This document shows, piece after piece, positions 9,772 to 22,502 of a stretch of DNA of 64,000 nt. The stretch's first letter is position 1. Every line of letters starts with the position of its first letter. The notes beneath the pieces are model-generated. The model was given only the letters and a program-made list of their open reading frames with translations. It was not told the origin of the DNA and did not search any database. The position numbers were made by a program, and so were the translations under genes. Source of the DNA: Lomentospora prolificans (Eukaryota > Ascomycota > Sordariomycetes > Microascales > Microascaceae); assembly GCA_029532625.1 (NCBI GenBank), contig JARFXM010000009.1, positions 1,922,001 to 1,986,000 of the forward strand, in the 5' to 3' direction.

Positions 9772-12534
9772 GGTGCTGAGGTCCGGGCTGGTTGGTGGAA
9801 GAGAAGGGGTTGGGCACGGGCTCGGAAATCGGGCTCGGCGGACTGGCTCAGGGTCATAAGGAACTCATGTCTGATAGCGAAAGAGGCTGTAGGACTCGAC
9901 GCCGGAAGGTCGCGTGCGGGTTTGGCGAGGCGTAGTCTACGGATTAGGTCAAGGATTGGTTGGTTTCCCCAGCTTGATTTGGGTTGAAAAGTTGGGGGGA
10001 CGTGACGAAGAATTTCTGACGTAAGTGCCTCCTTCCGCCAGCGCTTTGTGAGCGTGAAACGCTAGCTACATCTGCATGGTACCTTCCGCCTCACCACCAA
10101 TAGATGTTCTCTGCCCAAGGCTGACGACAAGCTGGCTCTGACCGAGGGTGGCACACTAAATATTGACCACCCCTAAAGTGCAGGCGAAAATATATGGCAT
10201 CAGCATTCTCAGAGGTGGCCAAATTGACCTAATAACACTTGCTATTTCGCAGGCGCGTGTTTGCCCCACGAATGAGAGCTGAGGCGGTCGCCTCAGAGGT
10301 TTAGGTTGCATGTCCAACGCTTCTGCTAGTATAGAGCCAAGGTACTGTTCCGTTTCTTCTTCTGATAATGCTGGCCCCTCTTTGATGAACCGGGCGCCAG
10401 AAATAATAGTTGTAGAGACCAATTGCGTTGTCCTGCGCAGTTCGCGACGGCGAGTAGGGCGTCCAACAGATAGGCCAACCCCAGGAAAGGGGTCTCCGAG
10501 TCAAGTGCAACGACAGCTTGCGGCCCAGGGTTGTCTCTCGCGGCATTATTTGCACTCCCAGCCTGTCTCGTACCTATAGATTGTGGAAGCGTTGGAGGTT
10601 ATATAAATATACACCACACGACAAGTCAAACGCCGAGTACGAGATTCGGATACAGACACTCCTAGGCAGCTTCATAGTCGATGCCCTTGCCCTTGCACGT
10701 GGTGGGCTGCTAACATCGGTGTTGGTGCAAGTGATATATATCTGCGTGAGCCCGTCGGATGAGGGCTTCACTCGTCCCGGAACCGGAGAGCATGATATCG
10801 GGACACAATACGGTGCTGCCCCGCCTCCCAACTGACTAGGATCTATTAGGATGTGCGCATGGACGAGTAGCCCATGCAGAGCTCCTCGTCTTCTCTGGGC
10901 CAAAACCCGCGGCCAAAGCCCAGCGGGTTTGGTGGGCACGCCAGCGCAAAATCAGCGTTGCCTTGGGACTTATTGACCCTGGCTCTACGTGAGCATTGAA
11001 GTTCAGGGTTTTGGGGTCGTTCAAGCCTCTCTTGGAGAAGTTGGGGTGACGTGATGGCAGGTAAAATCTGACGCAGAGCAGGTTCCAGCTGCACTTGCTC
11101 ACAAAGCGAGATGCTTGGCAAACACAGGGGCCCGACCTAGCCAGCATCACGGCCTGCCCAGCCAGCTTCGGCACGTTGCCCAGCGAGGACGGACCCTGTG
11201 CTGATAGCCAGCCAGCGGGTATTGATTGCACAGTGCCACTGGATAGCGGGATCGGCCTGGCCTGGCTGGCCTGGCTCAACCTTATGTTGTTAAGCCAGCC
11301 AGCCAGCCAGCTCCCCTGAAATTGGCGCTCAACATGTGCTAGCAGCCGGCGTTCTTCAGTACTGTACGCTAGGCACCCATCACTAAAACCACTGTAAATG
11401 CTGCCTGCCAACATTATCCGTCGGGTGCCGGGTGACGTCCATGCCACTCCAGCCAAAAGCCCTGTCCCCGCTGGCCAGCCATAGTGGCTGGTGTGATCCA
11501 TTAGGAGCGAAGGACCTATAACGGGCATGAAACGCCAGCCAGCAAGCACACACCAACACATTGATCAGAACCAGCCGGCTAGCTGGCGTTCTCGCTCATT
11601 GTGCAACCCATCGTGTAACCCATCACATCGGACTTGCCCTGGCATGCCGCTGTCCGTGTCCCCCAGGTTCGTCTTCCTGGTTCGGAAGAGGTCGGCATAT
11701 GTATGTGACGACAAATCTCTAACAAAGCTATCGTTTGAGCCCTGCCTACGTCCGTGCCGGACAAGACATCGAGTGATCAGTTGCCGTCTTCTCCAGCCTG
11801 GCTGGCTATGAAAAAGATCCCCCATGCTCCTCCTCTGCCCAAGCCGATCCGATTTGAAGCGCCTGTCGAAGACTCGAGAGCCCCTCATCAACATTTGTTT
11901 TTTTTACCCCTCAATCTTCGTTTCCTTTCCACTGGCACCAACCATCCCCATTGCGCCTCGCGTTGGTCTTCCCGTAGCCTTTTTCCCTCCCCTGCAGATT
12001 CCCTGCAGACTCCCCGTGTTCCCTTCCCAAGCTTTCTCCATTCTTCGACCGTAGCCTCGCATAAGCAAGACCAACAGCAGCACAAGGCATCGCAACTCAC
12101 AGGTCCTCACGTCTCGAACCCGAAAGTTCACAGTCTCCTGTTCTTGCTCTTATTCTATGGCCTGGCCTTTTTCTCAAACCGCAACGCTTCATACCCTCGG
12201 ACCATTGATGATCTAGAAATTGTCATTCTCCCGGCTTGTTTCTCTTGAAAACTCGCTGATCCTACTTATAAGATCTCCCCATATTTGGTTGCTCTCGCTC
12301 GTCGATCCGTGCCGCATAAAAAACGGACAACCAGCAAATCCCGCCCGCGATTTCTCAAGTTCTAAACTTGATCCACACCACATCTCACTCGCCAACGTTG
12401 AAGAAAAAAAAAAGCATATATCATCTCGTCCGAAACCTAAATCCCACAACCCAAGGAAAAAAAAAAAAAAAGCACTTTACTCCGACGCCGTGATCCAGAC
12501 CTTCATATCTCGACGCTCTTCTACCTCTGCCAAG
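9772..12534. other. Intergenic region with AGCC repeats
   Basis: About 2.8 kb between Dsc1 (minus) and the HSBP1-like gene (plus), so it should hold two divergent promoters. Several open frames over 70 codons exist, but none resembles a protein family. From 11150 to 11800 there is a dense cluster of GCCAGCCAGC and its complement. The last 500 bases before the HSBP1-like ATG are strongly pyrimidine-rich on the plus strand, as in many fungal 5' leaders. Confidence 0.45.
11148..11810. repeat. Cluster of GCCAGCCAGC repeats, both orientations
   Basis: Short arrays of the tetranucleotide AGCC/GGCT recur near 11155, 11205, 11255-11275, 11291-11311 (five tandem units), 11475, 11531, 11575 and 11798. 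Both strands are used. The same motif recurs elsewhere in intergenic DNA (near 85, 1485, 16630, 18690, 33515, 36035, 36137, 57410). Confidence 0.6.
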
Positions 12535-13088
12535 ATGTCGTCCAACAACTCCAACTCCGGCAAGACTGATGTAAGTGTACATGCCGCAGAAAGCAAGCCG
12601 ATGTCATGGTCCCCCGTTCACCGCAAACCATGACCATCCGGGTGGATACCAATCTACCTTATTCACCGCCTACCTCTCCACCGTCTCACCGCCACCGTCT
12701 CACCGCAGCATTCATGGCGAACATATATGCACGGCAAAACGGCAGAAAAAGGCCGAGCCAAAGACTGCGGAGCGAGAGATCGATGTTGGAACTACGGGCT
12801 GCTAACATGGTTTGTAGACTGCCGACGATTCCCGAGCGGATCTCAACGCCGCTGTCGAGGACCTGCTTAACTCGTTGTCTAACAAGTTCGCCGGTGTATC
12901 CAGCGAGATCTTTGCGAAGAGTAAGCTCTCAGAAGAGGCCCCTATCCCCCTCGAAAGCTTCCTTGCCTCACCCGGTATTAATGCTCCGAATAGTGGACGA
13001 GATGTCCCGCCGCCTCGATAGCCTCGAGGCGGAGCTCCGCGCCGCTAAGGAGAAAGACGCGGCCTCCTCCTCTAACCCAAAGCAGTAA
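12535..13088 (+). CDS. HSBP1-like heat-shock-factor-binding protein
   Basis: Three exons, 12535-12570, 12818-12920 and 12994-13088, join in phase to give 77 residues. The introns are 247 bases (GTAAGT...TTTGTAG, with CTAAC upstream) and 73 bases (GTAAGC...AATAG). The core LNAAVEDLLNSLSNKFAGVS and the following EIFAKMDEMSRRLDSLEAEL match heat shock factor binding protein 1: a short acidic N terminus followed by one long heptad-repeat coiled coil. HSBP1 forms oligomeric coiled coils; in animals it restrains HSF1 trimers and it also associates with the WASH complex. Its role in fungi is little characterised, so regulation of the heat-shock factor is inference. Phases, splice sites and family length all agree, so the model is good although no exon exceeds 103 bases. 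Confidence 0.85.
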
Positions 13089-13691
13089 CCGACAGGGCTG
13101 GCCCTCGTCGGGGAGAATCAATGATCAAGGCGGAGAAGAAGTAGGAAAGAGTTTTAGAGGCCAGGGAAGGCGCCAATAGGATCTAGCATCCGGGCCTCAC
13201 TGTGTGGGAGATCCACCAAATGGAGCGAGAAGACTTTTTGCTTGAACTCCCCCAGCGACAGGAGAGAGGTCGGCTTTGGGGAGGACCCATAGCATGTAGA
13301 TATTTCATCGTTTAAAACTTCGATTCAAAGTCTATGTTATGTGAAAGATTGCACGCCGTCACTCCGTGAAGCGGCCCACTCTCGATTTGTGCCCCCAAGC
13401 GTGACCCGCCCGCCTCGTGTGCAACGTGTCGCATAGTCTTCCGTCTATCGTGCATTCGGCCGTGCCCTTTTACGATATATGTTCTCTGCTGCGTCCCCTT
13501 ACGAGCCAAAGAACGAATTGTCGCATCTACACAGATGCCCCAAATGCAGGCTCGAGTCAGAAATTCGCTATATTTGAGCATGCCAATCTGCAAAGTCAAC
13601 CAGAGAGAGTCAACCATGCATATAGTACAAGTCATTTCCAGAAATCATTCATTTACACCCCTCTCCATCATGTTCCCCCCCGTCTCCCAAA
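13089..13691. other. Convergent intergenic region
   Basis: 3' flanks of the HSBP1-like gene (plus) and the PDI gene (minus). No other gene was recognised. Confidence 0.5.
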
Positions 13692-14895
13692 TTACAACTC
13701 GTCCTTGACGTCCTTCTCCTCCTCCTCGGCCTTCTTGAACCGTCCAAGGATGTTGAGCTTGGTCTGCAACTCGTCCCTCTTGGCATCAGCAAGACCACCC
13801 TTCTTCAGCATGCCCGCCAACCTAGCCGACTCCTTCTCGACGTACTTGGCGCTCTTCTCGAGCTTCTCGAACACGCGGAGGTAGTACGCGGCGGACTTGG
13901 CTTGGACCTCCTCGGTGAGGGACTCGGCGGTCTTCTTGGCCTCGGCGGTGAGCTCACCGAGCTTGGCAACGCCCTCGGTAACGTAGCGGGCGGCGATGGA
14001 GTCGAGGGCCTCGACGGTGCCGGCGGCGTCATCAAGTGCACCACCCGCGAGGCGGTGGGTGCCGGCCTGCTTGTTGATGTACTTGGCGAGGTCCTTCTCG
14101 GCACGGCCGCCGTTGTAGAGGACGGACTCGGTGGAGCCCTTGGGGAAGAACTTGATAGTGGGGAAGCCAGTGACGCCTTCCTGAGCGCAGGCGGCCTTGG
14201 AGCCGTCCGAGTGGCAGTCTACCTTGGCGATGAGAACCTCGGTCTCGGGGGCGAAGGAGGTGGCGAGGGACTCCCAGGCGGGAGCAAGATTCTTGCAGTC
14301 TAAAGGAAGAGAAGAAAAAAGGCCAAGTCAGTCAAAAACACTCACCGACAATTCAAAGACAAGATCGGGCCAAGAAACACTTACGTCCGCACCAAGGAGC
14401 AGTAAAGGCAACAAGCACATGCTGGTCCTTGCCAACAGCCTCGTTAAACGTCTGATCGTTCAACATGCGCACAGCCGAAGGAGGCGTCCACTTCTTCCGG
14501 GGCTTCACGCCCGTCTTCTCGGTGATGAAGTTGGAAAGGCTCTCGAGGTCGCGGCCGCCCTGGTACTCCTCGGGCTCGGCGCTCTTGCCGTCGAACCACT
14601 TGAGCGTGGGGAAGCCCTGCACGCCGTACTTCTTGCCCAGGGACTTCTCGGCGTCGGCGTCCACCTTGGCGATCTGCACCTTGTCACTGGCGTGCTCGAA
14701 GGCGAGCCCCAGCTCCTCGTACACGGGCGCCAGGTTCTTGCAGTGCCCGCACCAGGGCGCGAAGAACTCGACGAGCGTGCCCTTGCCGCTCTCGTGTACC
14801 ACCTTGTCAAAGTTCTTGGGGATCAGGTCGAGGACCGCGGACTTGGCGGCCGCGGCGGCCACAAGGCCGCTGAGCACTAGGGTTTTGAGGTGCAT
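13692..14895 (-). CDS. Protein disulfide isomerase, Erp38/TigA type
   Basis: Exon 1 (14895-14385) and exon 2 (14299-13692) flank an 85-base intron (GTAAGT...TTTAG) and encode 372 residues. A signal peptide (MHLKTLVLSGLVAAAAA) is followed by two thioredoxin domains. Their active sites are WCGHC, with cysteines at residues 49/52 and 169/172; the intron splits the second. The C-terminal helical region (AKKTAESLTEEVQAKSAAYY, then LNILGRFKKAEEEE) is the ERp29-like D domain. The protein ends KDEL, the ER retrieval signal. This a-a'-D layout is the fungal Erp38/TigA and plant PDI-D type, which forms and isomerises disulfides in secretory proteins. I chose MHLKTL as the start because it directly precedes the signal peptide; an in-frame extension upstream is not hydrophobic. 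All catalytic residues are present. Confidence 0.94.
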
Positions 14896-17800
14896 CCTTG
14901 AGTGAGTAGGTGTATATATATGTTCGAATGCGTATAGGTGGGAGCTGTAGCTTGCTTGATGGGAGGCTGATAAATTCTTGGAGCTCGATTGAGTCCCGGT
15001 TAAATTTAAAGAATTCTTTAACACTGTTGGGGACAAATGCTGTCTGCAAAGCTCAACTCTGCAAAGGGTAATTACCAAGAGTGTCGGGTCGAGCTGTCGG
15101 ATGGATAGCTCTGGTGGATGTCTTCCTGGAGAAAAGAAAGGCCGTGGCTGAGATCAATCCTTCTCAACACCGAATTGTCCAGGTTGGCCTTTCCAAACAT
15201 TTTGGAGCTGTCGTGTACCCCTGGAAGCATGCAACTGGCGCCGGATGCTGTCAAGCCACAGGGGACGATGCATCAGTCTGCAGGAATCGCCACACCTCGC
15301 CACATTATCCCCTTCCGGCGAACTTTCAGCAGTGCGCCCCTTCTTTATTAGTCATCTTGAAGCTGTGAGGTAGCTTGAAGCCATTAGGTAAATTTCACGT
15401 GAAAACGCCTGGTTCAAGCTCCGCCGAGTATCGGCACCTGTGGGTCTTCCCCAAGTCCACCCCACCTTTCGCCCTTTATCCTGGGAAATGAACAGCGACT
15501 ATCTAGCTGATTTAGTCAACGGAAGCGATCCCCGTCCCATTCGAGATCTTCTCTGTGGCGAAGGAGAAGGGAGAGAGTCTCAATCACTACTCAAGATGGG
15601 CAATACATGGGAGATCCAATTGCCAGGTTACTCGAAGGCGAAACATTCCTCAAATAGTGTCGTCATCGGCTCGCATACTTTCTCGGAAATTGACAATTGC
15701 CCCAGGAGGCATCAGGACGGAACAATGCATTGTTGAATTTGTACCGTATTGATTGAAATGAAAGGCATGAGAGACGGTCTACAAGTCGTCTATCTGCCCG
15801 GTAATACATGAGAGCCATATGTGGCTGGTTTCTTTCTTTTTTTTTTCTTGTCTTTTTTCTTTCCTTTTTTCTCGTCATAGCTAGTGACAACTCCCGCCCT
15901 CGGCTCCATCGTTAGGTGGTCGAGTTACATAGTAGGGAGCCTAGATTCACTCGTAGTAAATTAGCCAGCACACTCACCATAAGAAATTCGACGAGCATAA
16001 GTAACCCTGCGCATCATGGAGGACGGCAGCAGCGAGTAGCATCATCACCAGTAGCGCCGAGACAGAGTTGCGCCAGGAGGTCGATGGACAAGCTAGCATG
16101 GATCAGTCCTGCGGAGGTATGCGAACACCATCGACTCGGGCTGCAATGCCTTTTCAGAATGACCCGTGTCCCGTCGCGAGCGGAATTTTCCTCGTCATTG
16201 TCCAATTGAAAGGCGAGGATATGGTTACGGAGCGTGTTATTTCAAATCGTCGGGTCCAGATTCGTGCAAATGCTTCGCATCAATCGATTTCGGTCCCACG
16301 TCACTTTGCTCGATTGAGCGTGAGATCCGGCCAGAAGGGTGCAGCCAAGCTACCTGCAAACAACAGTAATGGTTCCTCCAACGCCATGCAGCGTTGTCGC
16401 CTTCGCCTGGCTGCAGTGTCGAGTTCACTAGGTTGTACCCCGCTTGGGGTACCCCATATATACCAAGAGCTCGAACCTTGTGTCACTACGGATCGTGTGT
16501 CTCATTCATGACAATCAGAATGTCAGCACGATGCGTTGCTGTACATGTTAGCAGAGCAAAATGGGTGATTGTATTGCCTTTGTTCGGGGTCTGAATATCG
16601 GGGGAGTGATAGCGTCGCGAGTCAAGGTCAGCCAGCGACGTGGGCCTTGGGCCTCGGGAGGGGGCGGGCTGGCGGGAGCCAAAAGCCAGCTGTTGCGAAG
16701 GAAGAGTTGGCAAATACGTAGGATCGGCGACGAACGACTCATACTTGGCGGTCCAGCGGCAACCCGTTCATCCGTTCAACCAGCCCTCGCTAATTTCCAT
16801 AGTCTCCAGCATCCCCACCATCTCTCCCTTAAGACCACCGTGGCCTGGCGTTTCCGCAATGGGATATTGATCGATAGGAAAGGGTCTCGCGACTCGCGAC
16901 TCGTAGCGAGCCAAAAGGGAGGGAAAAAAGTTGTCGATCAGGGCTGACGATGGCTCACGACTTAAGGATGGAAATGGGCTGTTCTTCACTCACCGTGTCG
17001 ACATGGCAGTCACCCGTTCTCCATCAGAGGTGCAACGAGAAAAGAATAATTGCACAGCAGAGTTTCGGTAGCATAGCCGGCGCCATTTGAATGTAACATG
17101 CCAGCCACCACCATGGTAAGTAGATGGGCCCCAACGGAACTGGTCGCCGGTCGGTTCGACGCCCTTATTCGTGCCTAATCACTAGAGATGTGGCACATTC
17201 TCCTTCTCGCTTCTCAAGTTCAATGTGTCCATTTCGATACGGATCTGCCCATTGCTCATTTATGTGCGATTTTGTTTTGCCGACAGGGAAGTTCCCGCCC
17301 CTTCATTCTGGAGTGATCCAAGTAAGAGATTGCCTTGGTTTGACAGACAGGAGAGAAGCCAAGCCAAGCAAAGGTTCGGGATCGGGTAATACGCCGGGCG
17401 GAAGAGAAATCTCATCGTTCCGTCGTAGTGTCCCTACCAGGCCAAAACCAAAGACTAATTAAAAATGGTAATTGTCAACAGCGATACACACCCATTAGTA
17501 TGGAATTTCGTGAGCAAAGGCTCCCTTTCTCCTTCCGCTACTAGTAGGTATCCGTATCAGTAGCACCAGCATCGGCCGAGATGCAGGTGGGACTGCGACC
17601 TGCGGCATAGGGGACTTCGAGAGGGAAAAAATACGTATCCACCCGGCCGCAGCAGCGCTAGGGTCCATATCTTCTTCTTCTTTATCTCGAGGGACACGAA
17701 TATTCTTCGGGGGGATGGTCCCCGCGGGTGGAAGGGGGTGTGCGAGGAATAGAATAGCTCGTTCGAAGTGGCTAAGGGTTGAGGTGCCGTTCCAAGGCCG

Positions 17801-20800
17801 GTGGTCGGACGTTTGGCTCATTCCCCCCTTCGGAGTAGCTCGGACGAAAGTTCTGTGTGGGTGGGCGGCGCGGAGGCATAGGTGGGTTCCCTTTCGATCC
17901 TTATCTATCCCTCATTTCAAAGCGATGGACGGCAGGTAAATATAGCGTTGAGATAGGTCTGCGATTGGGACCCGGGAATTTGGAAAGAGTCGTCCAGCCG
18001 TTTTGCGAGGATTAGTCGATTTGACTAATTTGGTTTACAAACCCCAATCGGCCTTGCTCTGTCCCCTTCATGCAGCAGCGCTTACCCCTTGCGCGCTGCC
18101 ATTTTGGCGGCCCCTGGACCCTCCGTGCAACTTGGGGACCATCAAATGTAATGGCCATATCCGCTTATTCGACCATCTCCAGCGTTGGATTTCGTGAGTA
18201 AGAGAAATACCAACTCACCCTCACGGCCAACGAGTCCCGGCTGAACCATGGTGGTCTGCCCTTGTCACTATGCAGACTCCAGGTGCCCTGCCTTGGTGCA
18301 GAAGGGCGCATATATTCTTTGCCGGCGGCCCGTGGGGAAGCGCCTCCGGCGCACCTCCATCCAAAGCTGTATTGAAGGTTTCGGCGATGCGTTCGAGGGA
18401 AATCGGTCGAAGATGTCGAGATGGGCGACGGCCAACTGAACGGAGCACAGTAGTCCACCGAAGACGGAGGCTCGTCGGAACCATCCCCGCCCCTGGGATC
18501 TCGGGGAAATATATAGCCAGGTCTTCCCCAGCGACGAGGCCAGACTTATCTTCGCTATCAGTGCTTCTTCTATCTCGTTTTTTATCTGTTATCTCTATGG
18601 ATGCGGAGCGACCCGGGAACATTCTGCCGTAGAGGATGGGTGGCATGTAGCAGATGTAGGGCGATCCGGGCTTGTGTGTACTTGTATAGCCAGCCAGCAT
18701 AGGGTATCAATAATTCACATGCTCCCAGAGACAATGTCTGTGGTCTCTCCCTCCCCCGCTAAGAGGAGCCGACTGCATAGCTCACTGCCATCAGTAAAAT
18801 GATCCTTCTACATGTTCCAAATTACATTCAGTTGTGCAGACCCAAGGAGAGGAGCAGTGTCACGATGGATCCTACCACTTCTGGAGATCCCGGCAGGAGG
18901 GCTGGCCTGGGGACGCTCTGGGGAATTTGGGCCAGACCAGACAATCGTTACTCTCGGGCCTGCCGCTGGCTGGTCGCTTGCTGAAGCTGCTCTGCCTAAT
19001 CTTTTTTAGTTTTTCAAAATTTTGATTGGTGAATTGCTTATCTTTGGCACTATCGATCCCACCCGGGTGTGTCTTATCCCTCGTCCCTTCATGCATGAGC
19101 CGCAGAAACTTTGTGGGGTCCCCTGCCTGGCCCTCTTCCATTGATGGCCCTTGTAACCCACTAAACTAACTTACCCACCCCTCCCCTTCTCCCATATTAA
19201 CATCCATCCGCGGATCTCCCCCGAACCTCTGGGCCTTGTTCGACGACATTGTCGTGCCGCTGGCTGGGAGGGGAGTCGGGAACCAGTGAGAGAAAACCGA
19301 GAGGTGGGAAACCCACTAATATGAGCTTCCAGACTCAAAAGGAACGATTCGGATTGGACATAGTAAGAAATCGCTCAAAGGGCAGTCATACCGCTTCCGA
19401 TATTTCCCTTGCGCCAGCGAAGGGGCCAGCCACGAAAACAACTCGGAAGCCAAGCTGGCATTTCCAGCAATGAACCCCACCTGTCGTTCCTTCCCGGATC
19501 ATCACACCGAACGTCGGCCCAGGGGCTTCCATTCCCAGGCGCAGACCCAACCAATAGTCCTGGAAAAGAAGCTGACTACCATTTTTGGAGCTCGGTGGTT
19601 GGTGGGCTGCTTCGCGTTTGAGGTCGAAATTACTCAATTGAATCCGCCGAGCCCGTCTTTCCAACATGCATTCATTCCCTCTGACTGCGCGACGACAAAA
19701 ATTGGAGATAGGATGCTCTTCCCGCACGGCGGACCAGGCTAAGCTCCAGTAGTGTGACGGAGCCATGAACATCGCTGCCAGAAACGAACTACCGACTTTC
19801 GGCAGGCCTTTCCATGTTCTGCCACCAACACCTCCTCTTCTTACAGATGTGGATGCATGGCAAAATACGCAGTTTTTTTGTTGGATACGATGAGCAAAAA
19901 TGGTTGCTCTGACACAGGAGTAGTAGTCAGGACGTTTCTACCAGGGATAAGCGTGCGACACAAGCCAGACCGAGATTGCCCTGGACCTTTGGGCATCCAT
20001 AGCCCATGATCCGTTCCTCACAAAGCTTCCACTTTTGGGCGTTTGTCTTTCGTTCTGATGATCCTTCCCACGAGTAGCCTTTCCTAATTTGAAACTTACC
20101 GGGCTGTACCCTGTTCACCTTTACTCACCAGCAACACCTTTTTCTTCACTTTTTCTCATTTTCATGTGAGGGCAGACGCCCTCCTGCCTTAGCATCGACT
20201 TAGCCGAACGAGCATACAGCGGCAAGCATGGTGTAGCACGTGTTTTAGGCCTAAGAACTACTACATATTGTACAGGATGCATGCAACTCTAGGTAGCTGA
20301 TTGCTTTTAGCAGAAGCATCGAATTCAACAGCAGGGGTGGCTCATGATTCTTTTCTTTTTCTTTGGGTTGGCTTGTGGTGTTGCGCTCTCTAGGCGGCGT
20401 TACCTTTAGAAGAAGAAAAAGAGGAAACATTAAACCCCACCGATAGCGGTAACGGGGGCGTATGCGTAGTGCGAAGACTGGCGATTGACCTGTGGAAGTG
20501 ATGGGGGAGACGGGGCACAGCAGTCTCAAGTTTCGCCCTGACAGGTACCGATGACGTACCTGTGCATGCGAACCACTGCCAAACTAGGAAAGTTATTGGA
20601 AGATGAATGCGAGAGGTGAGAGTCTCAGCGTCAACAGGAATGTGTATTCACGCGAAAAGAAGGCCAAGGTGGTTGATGAGAAGGTGGAAGGGCGTGAGAA
20701 CTAGGGGTGGTTGGGCGTGGCTCCATGAAATCTGATCACCATTGATCCCAGGCTTCCCTCGCCCGGGAAAATTACGACGTATTATGCGCGTGTATCGCTG

Positions 20801-22466
20801 GAGGGTATCCGTACGGCCAGGCAGGCTGGCCATGCCAACCCAGGGACCATCTGCAGGGAACGGGGGAAAAAGTTAAAGAGCCCAGGGGTGGCCAGGCCAC
20901 TCCCTCCCAAAGACAAAGCTCCGATTTTATCTCCGCATTGCCGCAGCGTGGAACGGATGTACGACCTCGACGGGGTAACGCAGAACAAGACTAAAAATTC
21001 GAAAGTGACGTATAGGAGCGCGAGAATCCCAAAGCCTTGGACTAATAACTTGCTGTCATACACATCGATATCCTCAGATCCTGGGCCTTGGGGCGAATCA
21101 GGTAGCGCCATTCCTTCTCCCCATGGCAGCCCGATCCTGACCCTCTCTCTTGTTTTAGTGATCGTCTCAATACTACCCGCTCGCCTCTGCCACTTTCGAG
21201 CGAGATTGTTTGAATTTCGAGAACAGCCCACGTAGCCGCAGCCGTTGTCGCTTCAAAACACCGACCACGACACGGGCACACCATCCGGTCCGAAAGGCAC
21301 CAGACACCCCTTTCGAGGTGTGGTGAGAGTCACGGAGGAGCTGAGGAGGAAACAATCGAAACGGCAGCTCCCTGCAGCGCAACACCACAATCGGCCCACT
21401 GATGAGCGTGTTGTTTGGCGTGGTTCATAATATCTTCATCTAAGAGCTTTTTCCTTGTATTGATATCGCCAGAAAACCGCGCCAGCGCTGTCCCTTATTT
21501 CCCTCGTCTGCAGAGAAGCCTCTCAATTGACCCAATCAATGGCCTTCTAGAAATGTGGCTAGCCCCCCCTGGTCGACGAGTCTTCGGTTTCGGCTTCGCC
21601 TGGCCGCTAGGCCTGTTAGTGGGGGGTTAATTTTCCTCCTCTTTTCTTTTCCCTTTTTCGCTTCTTACAGTGGCCTTCGTCATATGGCGGGGCCGAAGGG
21701 ACCTCTAGGTATTTTGTTCGCCTCCGCCCAATCGCCGAGTGGCTATTCCTAGTGTGAGCTACTGGCTTTCCTAGCAGCCAGCGTCTGTCTGTTAGGCCTG
21801 TGGTGCGAGCCTCGGCCAGAGGCGTAACAGTTGTAACAGGAGTACGTAGACGCAACTTTGATACAATCCACAAACACATTAACACATACATACAAGTAAT
21901 ACTTTCTTCACGCTTGGGACTGACCGACGTTTACGCCGACTTGAATTTTCGCCGCCACACTCCCCCAAAATCTTCCCTTCTTCCTCTGCCCACACCCAAT
22001 CTTCCCACCCCCCCCCCCCCCCCACCACCACAAAATCTCGGCTTCGATTCTCACACCCTCCACTCTCACGTTTCGAGCTTATCTCCAGCCTACTAACTGC
22101 CTAGCCCTGGCTCCGTTGACGGCGCGCCATGTTTGCCCTCCCGTAGACATGGATGGGCCGGCGTGGGTAGGAGAAGAGAAAATAAGTCGTTTAGTCTTCG
22201 TAGGTCGGGAAGAGTCTTGAGTCCATCATCAAAGTATAAAGAGACTATTCTCCCTCCTCCTTCCTCCCTTTCCCGCTTCACTCTTTTCCTCCTCCGAATT
22301 ACCAACTCTTTTGATACCCAATCTTTCCTTTGAGAAACAAGAAAAGCTTTCTTGGCAACCTAATAGTTCTTCCGAGATCTCTTGGTTGTCCATTCTCTCT
22401 CAACCCACATCCTCTTCCTGCCGCCCCTCCAGCTATTAATACATCTTCATTCAAACCGTATTCAAT
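14896..22466. other. 7.5-kb stretch without recognised genes
   Basis: Between the PDI and GDH genes I found only short or medium open frames (the longest are 159 codons at 18221-18700 minus and 149 codons at 20782-21231 minus). None shows family motifs, a hydrophobic pattern or a joinable exon set. Composition is not strikingly AT-rich, so this is not an obviously RIP-mutated repeat. AGCC motifs occur near 16630 and 18690. The last few hundred bases are the GDH promoter and 5' leader. Species-specific genes or non-coding RNAs cannot be excluded. Confidence 0.4.
22008..22296 (+). promoter_or_regulatory. Pyrimidine-rich leader of the GDH gene
   Basis: A run of 16 cytosines at 22008-22023 and a long CT-rich tract at about 22248-22296 precede the GDH start by 170-460 bases. 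Such tracts commonly mark fungal core promoters near transcription starts. A CTTATC at 22078-22083 (AGATAAG on the other strand) fits the GATA-factor consensus used by nitrogen regulators. One site is weak evidence, so regulation by nitrogen-status GATA factors is inferred from the enzyme's known biology. Confidence 0.4.
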
Positions 22467-22502
22467 ATGTGTGTGCCTACTTGTGCCTACGAGCCCGCGG
22501 CC

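Noticed and set aside
10836..11561. 241-codon minus-strand open frame
   Set aside because: Much of it is translated AGCC repeat (WLAGW-type strings), so its length reflects repeat composition.
18221..18700. 159-codon minus-strand open frame
   Set aside because: No recognisable domain, no codon bias like neighbouring genes, and alternative frames are equally open. Insufficient to call a gene.
20782..21231. 149-codon minus-strand open frame with one hydrophobic stretch
   Set aside because: The hydrophobic segment is isolated, the flanks look random, and no family was recognised.
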